From the NCBI GenBank assembly GCA_003117195.1, contig BDSI01000161.1, forward strand, positions 41,624-105,623: DNA of 64,000 bases, in the 5' to 3' direction. Made by a program: the position numbers and the translations under genes. Shown one piece after another: positions 28,486 to 39,700 of this stretch (its first letter is position 1; each line of letters begins with the position of its first letter). The notes beneath the pieces are model-generated. The model had not been told where the DNA came from, made no database searches, and saw nothing but the letters and a program-made list of their open reading frames with translations. The DNA is from Eudorina sp. 2006-703-Eu-15. Its lineage: Eukaryota > Chlorophyta > Chlorophyceae > Chlamydomonadales > Volvocaceae.

Positions 28486-30494
28486 CTCGACAGGCGTTCC
28501 CGGTGCGCTTTGTCCCTAACACAACTTTAGGCAAAGCTCTTTTGCACGGAAACGCAGTCAACTGCTTTACATACATTGAAAATTGTGCCAGGAATGTGCT
28601 GCAGCGAGTCGCGACAAAATGCATACGGCAATACGGTATCGGAATGTGCCAGCCCGTTCTCACGGGGCCAGGACGCACAATGCCTGCTGGTGCTTACGTA
28701 AGTCAGCATAATTATTTACAGCGAATCTCCACCACAGTGTGTGTGCGCGTCAAGTCATTGCCCGTGACGACCTGCTGTCTTCCAGTCGTACCGACAGCCC
28801 GTGGATTTTTGCTGCAGACCAACGGAGGCTCTACCTAACGTCGACGGCTGCTGGAAGGAGCAAGCCTCCAATTCCGATTAACAGGCCGTGCTAGAGTCGC
28901 GTGGCTGATTTCCTGAAGCAGAGTTTACTGGTAACCGCCTGTAACTGTGACAATGTGGACCCGTGTCCCGACCGGGTGTTCCAACGGGCCCAGATAGCCC
29001 TTAAGCGCCTCATCTCATCAACCCCTACCAAGAACTGCGCACCCATCCTCCATCACCGGGGGATTCAAGCGGAGTTGTTTTCCCGTATGTTTCTCTTCTT
29101 TCGAAGGTTGGTAAGGTTGTATATACATGGCAACGCCTGACGCGGCTCCAGCTGCCTCCGACGACCCGCTGGAACAACCTGGGACACCTGCAACCTGCGC
29201 TTCCGGCATTCCCAGACGACGCTACTGGCAGTACCGGTACTCCCGCTCCTGCGCTGCTGTTGCATACCGCATGGACATGTATGACAATTCAAACTTGTTA
29301 GCAACAAACAGACTCATGTATGCGATCAGATGCGATCACCTGCAACGCAGCTGATACAAACAGCCGCCCACGCAGCCAACGTCGTACTGCCCAAACCTCC
29401 ACCTCCACCATGTCCACCACCGTCTGATCAAACACACACATTCGAACCCGTCCTTCGAGGACCGCGACGCCGGCGGCCTCTCCCCCACGGGCGCAGGCAC
29501 TGCATGCATCCATCGACCCAGGTCCCTGTGGTCATCGCGCCCGCACTTGGTCATGTCGCCCACCGCCCGCACTTGGTCATGTCGCCTCGACTGCCGCATG
29601 TCTCGTCCATGACGCGCAGCTGCAAGCTCCCGGAAACCCCGCTTCCTGCCTTCCCTCCCCTTCACTTGCGATCGGGTTGTCCACGTCGTCATCCGACATG
29701 GCGTTGCCGCGCACGCTATTTCCCGCGCACCCAAAGCCGCCCTCACCCCGCCTGTGGGCCGGGTTAAGGGTGTCCTCGCTTCACACGCCGTCCGGTGTCC
29801 GTCACCTGGCCAGCAGCACAGATCGCCCCAGCAGGCCCGCCCGGTGGGACAGACCCCCGGATCACCGGGCAGCTGCACCTGCGGGTCGCCGCCTAACCTC
29901 TGAGCTGACGGCCGCGAGCCAGCACTGCCAGCACTGGAGCACCCCAAGAACCGCCAGGGTCCGCCCCGGTCCAACAGTAGCACAGCGCGCAGGTAGCTCA
30001 CAGGCACCCGAGCGAACCGTCTGCCAGTGCCTCCGTGCCCATCAAAACTTGCCAGCGCTTGTTTGATCCTTGGGCCCGGTGTCCCCGTGGGGGCGTCAAC
30101 TGCCCATCGCTGCTGCAGCCTCCCCCTCCCCCCCTTTTGTTGTCAACCAACGCAGCCGCCTCGTCCCCCTCCGCCTCCCCCTTTCCCCAACCCGACCAAG
30201 CCTGGCCACTTGGATCACACTCCACAGCTGCAACACCACCACCACCACCACCCTGTGACGGAGACCTCGCGGCCGCAAAGCACCCGTCGGAAAGCAGCAG
30301 CCGCTATCAGCACCCTGGGCTCACCGGATACCGTACTGCCGCCAACTCACTGAAAGCTCGCTCACACCCACCCATCACCGCCCCCCGTCACTTTTGTCAA
30401 CCCCCCCTCTCCTCCCCTCCTCTCTTCTCCCCTCCCCCTTGCATGCAGCCGCTGTTGGCGCCCTTCCGGGAGCGCACGCAGGGCTCGGGCGGCC
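28486..30494. other. Intergenic region upstream of the M18 gene and downstream of the RSP11-like gene
   Basis: Base composition becomes AT-richer at about 28510-29350, as expected of promoter DNA upstream of the aminopeptidase start at 28485. The part nearer 30494 is C-rich, with a (CCA)n run near 30232-30250, and probably includes the RSP11-like 3' UTR. No gene could be supported. Confidence 0.45.
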
Positions 30495-31298
30495 TCACGA
30501 CAGGCCCAGCTTGGGCTTGATGGTGGGTGCTTCGCAAATCTCCATGTACGTGATGGTGGGCAGCTCCCCCAGTTCCTGTTCCAACGCGCTGAGGAAGGCG
30601 GGGGTCACATCCGGGTCCATGTCAGGCCCCAGGTAGCTGATTAGCTGCATGAAATGCTCCGTGGGCAGCGAGCCGTTGTCGGAGAAGACGTCGAAGACGC
30701 CCATGCAGACGCGGTTGAAGTCCTCGCAGCTCATGGCCAGCATAAGGAAGACGAATTTGTCGAGATCCACAGCCGCAGGGTCGAAAACCCCGACCTCCAC
30801 GACTTTGGCCACGACCGCGTCCGCGATGCCTGCCTGCCTGCACAAGCCGCTGACCTGCGACTCGTTCAGCTGCGAGGCGCCCGACCCGCCGCGAGTGTAC
30901 AGCTGGCGCAGCTGCTCCTTCGTCGGCGCTTGTGTGGCTGCTGCTCCAGAAGCAACATTGGCAAGGTTGGTGAAATACCTGCACGGTGCGGGAACATGGC
31001 GGTCCGGGGGTCGGTGACCACCGCTTTGCGGGGAAGAGCTCCTTGGCACGCGATCCAAGATGCAATCATGTAGGTCAAGGCCGCACAATTGCTCACTTCG
31101 CTGAGAAGGCGATGATGTCCGCGGGTTGTCTCCGTATGACCTCCTTCGTGTAAGCTTTAAGGATGTCCGCTAAATTGTGTGGGATAACAATCTGAAGGAA
31201 AGTAACAGAAAATGTGAATTGGCTGCCTCTGTCCAAAGAGCGAGTTCTGTCGACAGTTACCACACCTGCTCCGCGCAGAAGATTGGCTCCACATCCAT
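30495..31298 (-). CDS. RSP11: Radial spoke protein 11 / ropporin-1-like protein (RIIa domain)
   Basis: Predicted axonemal radial-spoke protein of motile flagella. Exons: 31298-31266 (11 codons), 31191-31097, 30978-30495 (stop TGA), about 203 residues. The start MDVEPIFCAEQ joins IVIPHNLADILKAYTKEVIRR and QPADIIAFSAKYF. This is the RIIa dimerization/docking motif and closely parallels ROPN1L, which also has FCAxQI before its IP..L..ILK helix. The C-terminal half (VFDVFSDNG, YLGPDMDPDVTPAFLSALEQEL) resembles the rest of ROPN1L. Phases match at both junctions. RSP7 also carries an RIIa domain but is longer with EF-hands, so RSP11 fits better. The gene symbol is by similarity only. Confidence 0.78.
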
Positions 31299-31673
31299 TT
31301 TTAGCACAAGTTATCAAGGTGCTCTTTTGAATGTTAAATAAAGTACTGAAGTAGAGATATGGAACAGCTTTGCCCAAAGTTGAGTTGCTCAAGTTGTTGA
31401 CTGTGTGGACTGAGAAAACAAAGTGGCAGATACAGTATAACAAAGAGATGGAAGCTCTCCAAACAGTTAGCCAAGGGTTATGAGTACCTCGAAGGTCCGA
31501 AGGCCGAGCATCCGTACGCCATTGCCAAGTTCGTTACCAGAGCTGGTCGGTACATGGAGGAAAGTATTGGGCAAGTCCTGATTATGGAGATTGCGGCCGA
31601 TAAACCCCACGTACCCAGCAAATCGCACTGCAACCCCACGAAATTAGGACAGGTGCGGCGTAAGCGTGCAACG
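31299..31673. other. Short spacer between RSP11-like start and NELF-A-like stop
   Basis: AT-rich 375-bp spacer that probably holds the RSP11-like promoter and the NELF-A-like 3' end, both on the minus strand. No exon was recognised. Confidence 0.4.
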
Positions 31674-34600
31674 TCACTCGCCCGGACGCTGCCGTTTTGC
31701 GTTCGGCTCGTCGCCAAACTGCCTCCCGTCTCTCCTCCCCAACTCGGCACCGGCATAACTCCCAGCTGCGCCCGCACTATCCTGCCAAGCGCCACTTGCG
31801 TCCACGCCACTCCACTGCCGGCCGATCGCATCCCCAGGCAGCAACCCCTGCTCGTAGCCCTGCGACGGCTGCCTGCCGACCCGCTCATCCAGGTTGACGC
31901 TCCCGCCGCCGTACCCATCATCGTACACCTCATGCCCGCCTCCATGACCCGAGACGGCCCTCTGCTCCACCTCTCCCAGCTGCTCCTGCCCCTGGCTGCC
32001 CCGATGGAACCCCGCACTGAAGGCCCCGGGGTGGATGATGTCCCGTTCTTGGTGCGTCAGGGCTGCGAACTCTCCTGCATGGAACGGGCCCGCGTGGGCG
32101 GCCAGCAGCGGGTTGCCGCTGGCGGCCGCGGCCGCCGCAAACGCGATCGCGGCCGCCAGCGGGTACTGCTGCACTGCCGGATCCGCACCGCCTTGCCAGC
32201 TGGACCTGCCGACAGGCGACACATAGCGGCGTGGCAAGCGTCAAGAGCTCAAGGCACCACGGGGCGATGGTCCGAACTACCCGAGGACTACCCTACCCGG
32301 CCGCCCCGCGGAATGACGACGGGCTGGCCCTGGCTTCCGTGCGAACGTGCTATGTAGCGGACTGTCAGAGTTATTCAAAACAGTCCGGATTGCTTGGGGA
32401 TTGGCTACCGTGTCGGTTTCGTAAAGCGCCTGCCCTGCCCCGGCACCTCAACATGCGCTGTCCAAATTCAACATACCACCACCACCATCAACACCATCAA
32501 CACCAAGAACGCAAACCAAGACCAAGACCAAGAACAGCACTACCAGAAGTACAACATCACCTACCTGGGTGTGCTCCCCTGACCCGGCAGGGAGTCCCGT
32601 CGGGCGATTGAAGCCCCCTGGCCCGACAGCTGGGACGCGGCGCTGCCCAGCTGAGGGATCTGCAGCTGCGGAAGCGGAAGCGGAGGCAGGCCCAGCGAGC
32701 CCGCCGCAGGGTGGCCCGCACTCGCCGATGCCGTGGATCCGACCGCGCCCCCCGGCGCCGTCAGCGCCCCGCCCGGCAGTGCCGCGCCGCCGCCACCGCC
32801 GCCCGCTGCACCGTACGATGTCGCGGCGGCGGCTCCGGACGAGACAGCGGTGCCGGTGCCGATGGCGGCGGCTGCCGCGGCCGCGGCAGCGGCCGCCAAG
32901 GGTGTGGCGCCGCCCTGCGGTGACTCTGGTACGGGCACCTGCTCCGAAACCACAAGTGAGCGAGAGCGACCCAGCCGCAGCGCCGCCAGGCCCGGGGGCC
33001 CCGTGATGCTCTTGCCGCTGGGGGTGGGGGGGCCCGCCTTGGAGTCCTTGCCGTGCAGCATCAGGTCCGCGCGGCTGCGCAGCATGGAGGTCTCTCCGCC
33101 GCCGCTGGGGGCCAGGCCCCTTCGCACCACCGAGTCCGCGCTGGGAAGTGCACCTGACCACAGGCAGGCGGGACAGCAAGGCGGGACAGCAAGGCAAGAA
33201 ATCAGGCATGCGATGGAGACAGGACGAATCATGGCAGGCGGGGCCGTAGCCGGGCCCGGTGTGGGGGGCAGGTACGCGCTGGGGCAGACCGTACAGACAC
33301 GCAGCGCAGCCAGGAGCCAGCGGCTTGCACAGCACCGGCAGAGAGCTTTCCAATCCGGGAAGGCCGATTCCTGTCCTAGAGGGTCAGTCCATGCTGGTTT
33401 CCACCACCTGCCCAGTGCCCACCTGCACCTAGCGAGCCCTTGCTGTCTAGTCCCAGGCTCGCCGTGCCCCCCATGACGGCCGAGCCCAGTCCCGGCAGAA
33501 GCAGGCCGCCGGGGCCGCCACCCGCGGCCCCGGGCGCGCCCGTGAGACCACCGGCGCCGCCGCCAGCCGCCACCGCGCTGGGAGCACCGTCCGCCAGCGC
33601 CGCCGGCGGCACCTCCCGCAGGCGGAAGTGCTGCCGCCGGCCGCCGCTAGGCTCGGCTGCGCGCGCCCCCGCCCCTCCCGCCCCCGCCGCCCCTGCCGCG
33701 GCGCCGGTACACGTCAATCGGCTGATGTCCCCGTGCATGTACTGCTCCTGTGGCGGTCAGGGTTTGAGAAGGGTATTTCCGCAGCGGCATGCACGAGTAG
33801 CTCCGAAACCCATGAGGGCCGGGTGCACGGCACCGTTTTGACGCATTGCTGGGGACGCTAGAATGCACACCGCCAGCACGGCAGGACACATGTACGGCCG
33901 CGGTGATGTGCGCATTCGGGCACCGTAGCCAGCGCAGCGCAGCTGACACCTAGCTGGGGATCCGGGACCGTCTGCAACAACGACGCGCGCGGACACGGCA
34001 GGCGTACCGTCTGCGGCAGCAGGGACGGCGGCGTGTCGAGGTCCCCCAGCTGTGAGCTGAACCGCAGGATCGACTCGCGCACCTGCAGGCCGTCGGCAAG
34101 TCCGCAACGGGTGGGGGCGCTCCTCTCCAAGGACGCTGGATGGAAATTCACAGGCCCTGGCTGGTGCCCGGCCAACCGCAGGCCCCTTCACCGCCGCCCC
34201 TTCCTGGACAAACCCACGCCCACCGCGCGGTGGCGACATGCCCATCTCGTATCTCCCCGTTCAGGTGCCAGGAGCGCGTGGAGCGGCCTGTGCCGGCCTA
34301 CGCCCCCGTCTTACCAGGTGCCAGGAGCGCGTGGGGCGGCCTGTGCCGGCCTACGCCCCCGTCTTACCAGGTCCTACGCCCCGTCTTACCAGCGGGAACA
34401 GTGCCATGAGTGACCGCATGTCCAGCAGGCCGCTGAAGTCGCCCACCACCGCCGCAGTGGCGCGCACCCATTCGTCCTGGTTGCCGGCCGCCTGGGAGGC
34501 CAGCTCCGCCAGCAGGGGCTGCAAGCGGGCGCGGTCCTGGCGGGGCACGAACAGACCCGCCAGCAGGAGGCGGACCTGGGGAAGGGAGGGAGACGAGGCG

Positions 34601-35077
34601 GCGACAGTCAGCAATCTGATAGGCCGACGGGGCGAGAGAGATGTGCGGTTCCGGTGCTTCGACCGCGGACGGAGGGCAGGGAAGGGCACGAGCGAAAGGT
34701 CGTGGGGCGGCAGGGCGAGCGCAAACCAGGAGCAAACCAGGAGGTTGCCGCCCAAGAGGCCGCCCAAGAGGCCGCCCAAGAAAAGCAGCCATGCATACGC
34801 ATGTGATGTAAGGGAGGTCGAGCAGGAGTGGTGCGGGCGAGGGTGTAATGAGTGGTGTCCGGGCGTCACTCGCCTTCACCATCGAGTCGAGGGTGCCGAA
34901 GCAGCGGGACAGCGCGTTGAGACGCTCCTCGGTGAGCCCACTCGCGCCGACCTGGGCGCTCCAATCGCCAGATAATTTTGACTGGAGCCATAAGCGCGTG
35001 TGGTCATGAGCCTCGAGCAAAGAAGACCCTGCAGCCTGCGCTGATCCTCCTCCGTGTCCACTTCCTGATTCATCCAT
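31674..35077 (-). CDS. NELF-A-like protein (negative elongation factor subunit A homolog)
   Basis: Possible homolog of NELF-A, which helps pause RNA polymerase II in animals. Exons: 35077-34874, 34575-34390, 34082-34008, 33747-33423, 33153-32565, 32205-31674 (stop), total 1,911 nt and 636 residues; all phases agree. The N-terminal part matches the conserved HDAg-like region of human NELF-A by eye: RLWLQSKLSGDW, LTEERLNALSRCF, DSMVKVRLLLAGLFVPR, DEWV. QYMHGDISRLT and HFRLREVP follow in the same order as in the human protein. The C-terminal two thirds is Ala/Gly/Pro/Ser-rich and ends KRQRPGE, a possible nuclear signal. Intron 1 seems to begin with GC rather than GT. The C-terminal half has no recognisable match, so identity is moderate. 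The start is Met at 35077 (MDESGSG). Confidence 0.55.
34264..34390 (-). repeat. Tandem duplication carrying three 5' splice sites
   Basis: A 56-57 bp unit is present twice (34264-34319, 34320-34376) plus a short third piece. Each ends with gtcttacc, which on the minus strand reads GGTAAGAC. The exon donor at 34389 is therefore followed by two more identical candidate donors. Confidence 0.85.
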
Positions 35078-36746
35078 GTATCTTATGATACTTGCCAGCA
35101 ACGGAGCAAATTATCACTTAAGATTTGATGTGACGGTTTTCGCAAGACGCATATCTTCGGACTGTTACCGCCTGTTGGACTGTACGTCAAATTGTCAATG
35201 CCTATGTCCTTTCGTAATCGGCTCATCTCTGTGCATTTTACACTCTTGTAAGTGGCAGGTGCAACTGTGCATACCTGCAAAGGTTCATTACGTCAAGTTT
35301 AGAGATGGAGCCGTTAGGACTCCCGTGCAAATGGGAAATGGCCTGAAAGCTAACGTTCTATTGACACTTCTGACAGTTTGATTTACATCAATATTTTTGG
35401 TCTATAAAATGCTGTTTTCCTGAACATAACGTAAGGCAGTACCGTTATCCCGTACTTCAGTTCCCGTCTATACTCCAGTGACCTGCAGTACGAGTATCTC
35501 GCCAAGCACATCGGCGCACATACCTCTATGAGCGCCGATGTGCTTGGCGAGATACTCGTCCAGGTGCAGTCGCGTGTCGAAATCCGTCTGTTAGTGCCAG
35601 TAAATGCCGCGTGAGGCCACGCCCTACACGCCCTACAGGACCGCCTACCACACGCTGCCACCGTCACCTAGCAGTGGTGTCAGTTTCGCAAGGGAGCACA
35701 TAACGACGGGGCCTAACAACAAGCTTATTGTTTATGCAGTCCATGCAACCCCGAAAGGAATTGTTCGGCGCACTGTGGGCGATGACAGACGCGGACACCT
35801 GACAGGCGATGACAGCCAGCGGGCGCGGCCTGGCGCGGCGGACTATTGAAGTGTTAACTGTAGGGCAATTGAACGCACGATGCCCACGTCTGGCTTGCGT
35901 GTATGCCACCCACGTCCGTGAGGTTCTACCTTCTACATCACCTGTCGTCAGACAGCTCCTGAATATTTGCAGGCTGCAACACCAATACACAGGTTAGGAC
36001 ACAAGGGCAGCCTGAATTCTCACCAATTCCAAATGCGTAAGTATGAACACCGGTAACGCCATCTGCCTGTCAACACCTGTCCTACCGGGGGGGGGTTAAT
36101 TATCGGTATGAACATACCAGGACATGCCAGATGCCGTACTGTGACGCACGTGATGGTTAGGCGATGCTGGCGCTCCGGACTTCTCGTTAATGTTGGCTGC
36201 AACGACCCCTACGTGTGGAGATGTGTGGGTGCGCAGTCCTTCGGGTATGAAGGCACGTTGAACCAGGGCAGGGGCCACCACTTGAAACAATTTCCAAAGA
36301 GTGTCCTGATTCATATATCTGGCACTCACATGATCTAGTGCGTACAAATGTTTGGTTTTTTCTGTGTGTGCGGCGCGAACGTGACAGCGAAGTACGTTCG
36401 TGCGCCACACGTCGCTGTCGTACAACCGCATCGCAGTCCCGCTTCCTAATGCGCGGATAACGTAAATTTTGGGGGGCATAGCGTGAGTAGACATTACCAG
36501 CTTGTTAACGTGCGAAGTTCACCGGAATGACCGGAATGACAGCAGCAGCCGTACACATACCTCGTACGTACTTTTCGGCAAATGACCCGGCAGTGGAACG
36601 CTGAAGGCTTAACCATATCACATAGTCCCCTTGAATTTTTTGTGGCATGAGACGCATGAATGCAATAAGGCATTACTCAGGGACCTGAGGGAAAACGGGG
36701 TCGGCGGGCATCTGCCCAAACGGCATGGCCCCCATTATATATTATA
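35078..36746. promoter_or_regulatory. Divergent upstream region of NELF-A-like (-) and receptor cyclase (+) genes
   Basis: A 1.67-kb AT-richer region without supported exons. It contains the hairpin at 35490-35559. A TATA-like stretch (attatatattata) at about 36733-36745 touches the proposed cyclase ATG. If that TATA drove transcription, the start site would fall inside the first exon, so either it is not the promoter or the true start codon is elsewhere. Confidence 0.4.
35490..35559. repeat. Near-perfect inverted repeat (28-bp stem, 14-nt loop)
   Basis: Left arm 35490-35517 and right arm 35532-35559 are exact reverse complements; the stem begins cgagtatctcgcc. The loop is 14 nt. It lies in the divergent region between the NELF-A-like and cyclase genes. 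It could be a small-RNA precursor, a cruciform-type regulatory element or a duplication scar. Confidence 0.9.
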
Positions 36747-39700
36747 ATGTCATCTGGACTTGCTGTGTCTCGGGTAGTTCAGCTGCTCGTGTTTGCAAGT
36801 TGGCTGACGGTTGCCCTTGGGCAGCTAGACAAATGGGCGGCAGTGGATTTGTGTGCAAATGAGACGACTTTGGCTAACCTTTGTGTGAGGTAAGCACGAA
36901 ACATATGCGATGCTTTGCTGCACGGGAAGTGGTTCTGACCTGGCGAGCTGTCTTTTTTCCCAGACAACAAGATAACAGCCACCTTCATACAGAAGTTGAT
37001 ACGTTGGCATTATGTGTTGTCAATTCTACCCAGCCGGCGAATACGGTGCGTTGCAGGGCCAAAAGTGTTCAGGGTATCTTCGCTTACTGATCACGCCGCA
37101 GGGGCGCCAATAGATGAGTACCCATCGATGTCTAGTATTGCAGCTTCCGTCAAGTTGCCGTGGCATCCCTCACACTTTTGCTGGTTCCCTCCATGCTTGA
37201 CGACAGGCGACCTTACCCTTTTCATTCTTTGAGAACTGTGTCATCGAAAACAGCACCAGACAACAGCATCGTAGCTGTAATCCTTTTGCCAGCGACCTGT
37301 TGGCTTACCTGGAGGACGTTGGGTGGCATGGAACAGGTAGGCTGTAGTCGTGGCGAGAAGCCCTCAAATCTAGTCTTCCTCCAGTTATGCGGCGTCCGAT
37401 ATTGGTTGGTGTGAAAAACCCGCCGTGGCGTGCCAGTTCGTGCGTCGTGCACGTTTGTTATTACATGGCATGGACTAGGCGATCGACGGCGCCGTCGGGC
37501 ACCACCTCCTCCAACCGATGCACCCGCTGCGCAGCTGCAACCTACACCCCGCTGGATGCCTGGGAACGGCAGCTGAGCCGCACGGGAGGACTGCGGTTGC
37601 CGGCAGCTACGCTATGGGCGGTCAGCCCCCCGCAGCTGGCGTGGTTGGGCGTGGAAGGGGCAGCCGCGGATTTGTCCCTGACAGTCACCGCAGATCCCCA
37701 CATGGCCTGGTGGGACTTTGATGACGCCCTGCGGAGCTGGGCGGTGTACGACCAGGGTCTAGTCGGGATGCCGTACGACGCGGACCCGCTCCTGCTCTTC
37801 TACCGCAGGTACTGAGACTACTGACGGGATCCCCGGGCCAGCAGCGCCGTGCGGTGGGGACTGCAGGCCAGGCGGCCTGTAAGCTGTACCCCTTGGCCGG
37901 CGGGCGTCGCACATGGGTGCATGGGCATGCTTGGCTGCGCTGCGCTGACAGACAGGGCAAGGATCCCGTGAAAGGCCTGGACCTACCCTGGCGCCGGGCA
38001 GAGAGGGGGCCGGGGGTCCGACCTGGCCGGGACCGCTTGGACGGCCTGGACGCTCCTCGAGAGACGGGCCGCCAGCTCATCCATCCGTGCGCGATGATCA
38101 TGGGGGGAAGGGGAGAGGGGTTTGAGCGCCCGCGGTTGCTGCCAACTGTTTGTTGGGTGTCATGGACTCGGATTCGCCCGCCCTCGGGACCCCGCGCTCG
38201 GGACCCCGGCCCACGCTGTTGCTGGCCGGCTGGGTTGCGCCCCGCGCCCCAGGGATGCCCTCGCGGCAGTGGGCCTGCAACCGCCCCACACATGGACGGA
38301 GCTGGTCGCGGCGGCGGCGGCGCTCAACCGGAGTCAGGAGGAGTGCACCCGCGGGCGCTCCACACAGGCGGCAGGAGCTGCGGCCGCGGCAGGGGCAGGG
38401 GCAGCGGAAGCGGAAGCCGAGCAGCCAGACGGTTGCTACGGTCGGGGCTTCTGCCTGCTGCTGCCGCCCGGCTGCAGCAACGACGGGGCGCTGCTGGCGG
38501 CGGTGTGGGCCTCCATGGCGGCCACCTCGGGGCCGGAGGCGGGGCTGTACTTCAGCGCATCCGGCATGACGCCGCGTTTCGGAGGCGCCGCGATGGCCGA
38601 GGCGGTTGCGGTGTTCAGGTTAGGCGGGGTCACCAACGGATCGTGGGTCGAGTGATCAGGAGGTGGTGGTGGTGGTGGTGGGGAGGGGGTATCGGTTGGG
38701 TGCCTCTGTACGGCTTCACCGTCTCGATTGACGCAAGGATGAAGCAGACACGACCTTTGTCGCGGAGGTGCCTGCTATTTCTCTTGCACACACCCTCCCC
38801 CACACCCTCCCACACCACATACCCTCCGCCCTGCCAGGGACCTGGTCCGCCTGGGCCTGCCGGACGGTGCCTGCAGCCGGCTGGACTGGGGCTCCAGCCG
38901 GGGAAGCTGCGCGCTGGGGATAGCGGGCAGCGGCGCGGTGCGGCTACTGGGCCTGGCGCCCACCCCCAGCGGAGGCGACGCCACCGCCCTCCCCAGCACA
39001 GACACCGCCGCCGCCGCCGGCACCGGCCGCTGGCGGGGCTGGGGCCAGACGGGCAGCGCCCCGCTGCCGGGCAGCACCCGCGTGGAGGACCCCGCCGGCG
39101 GCCGCATGGCGGACTGCACACCGCAGCTCTGCCCCTTCGCGGAGCCGCACCCGACCCAGATTGCGGGCAGCCCCCGCAGCGCCGCCACCACCAGCGGCGA
39201 CGTCGGGGACGACGCGGGCCACGACGGCCTGGCGCCCCCGAGCCCCCCGGTCAGCAGCCCCCTGGTCAACCGGGCGCCGCATCCGGGCCGCGGACCGTTC
39301 TTCTTGTCGGTCAGCCGGTCGGGGCCCGGCGGCACGACGGGCCAGGTGGCGGCGTGGCGTGGCGCGATGGCCACGCTGATGCCGGCGGCCAGCTGGGCGC
39401 GGGTCACCGACCCGCGGGTCTTTGCGTCGCCCGTGCGCGGCACGCACATGGCGCCCGACGCGGTGCCCGCCTGGGAGGCGGCGGGCTGGAACGCGGCGGA
39501 CATCTCGGACTACCTGGCGGCGCTGCGGTACGTCGTGGGCCACGTGAATGCCGTACCGCCCATGCGGTTCATCGGCGGCGAGCGGGTTCTGGAGCTGCTC
39601 GGCGGCGCCGCGGCGGCGGCGGTGACGCAGGCCCAGCTTGGCCCCGCGGATGTGGCCCGGGTGAGAGGGTAGTCTCCCCTCCCTGGATTCTCGAGCCGGG

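Noticed and set aside
35460..35625. Protein-like reading (AKHIGAHTSMSADVLGEILV) across the hairpin
   Set aside because: No start, splice sites or matching continuation; the apparent coding arises from the two complementary arms.
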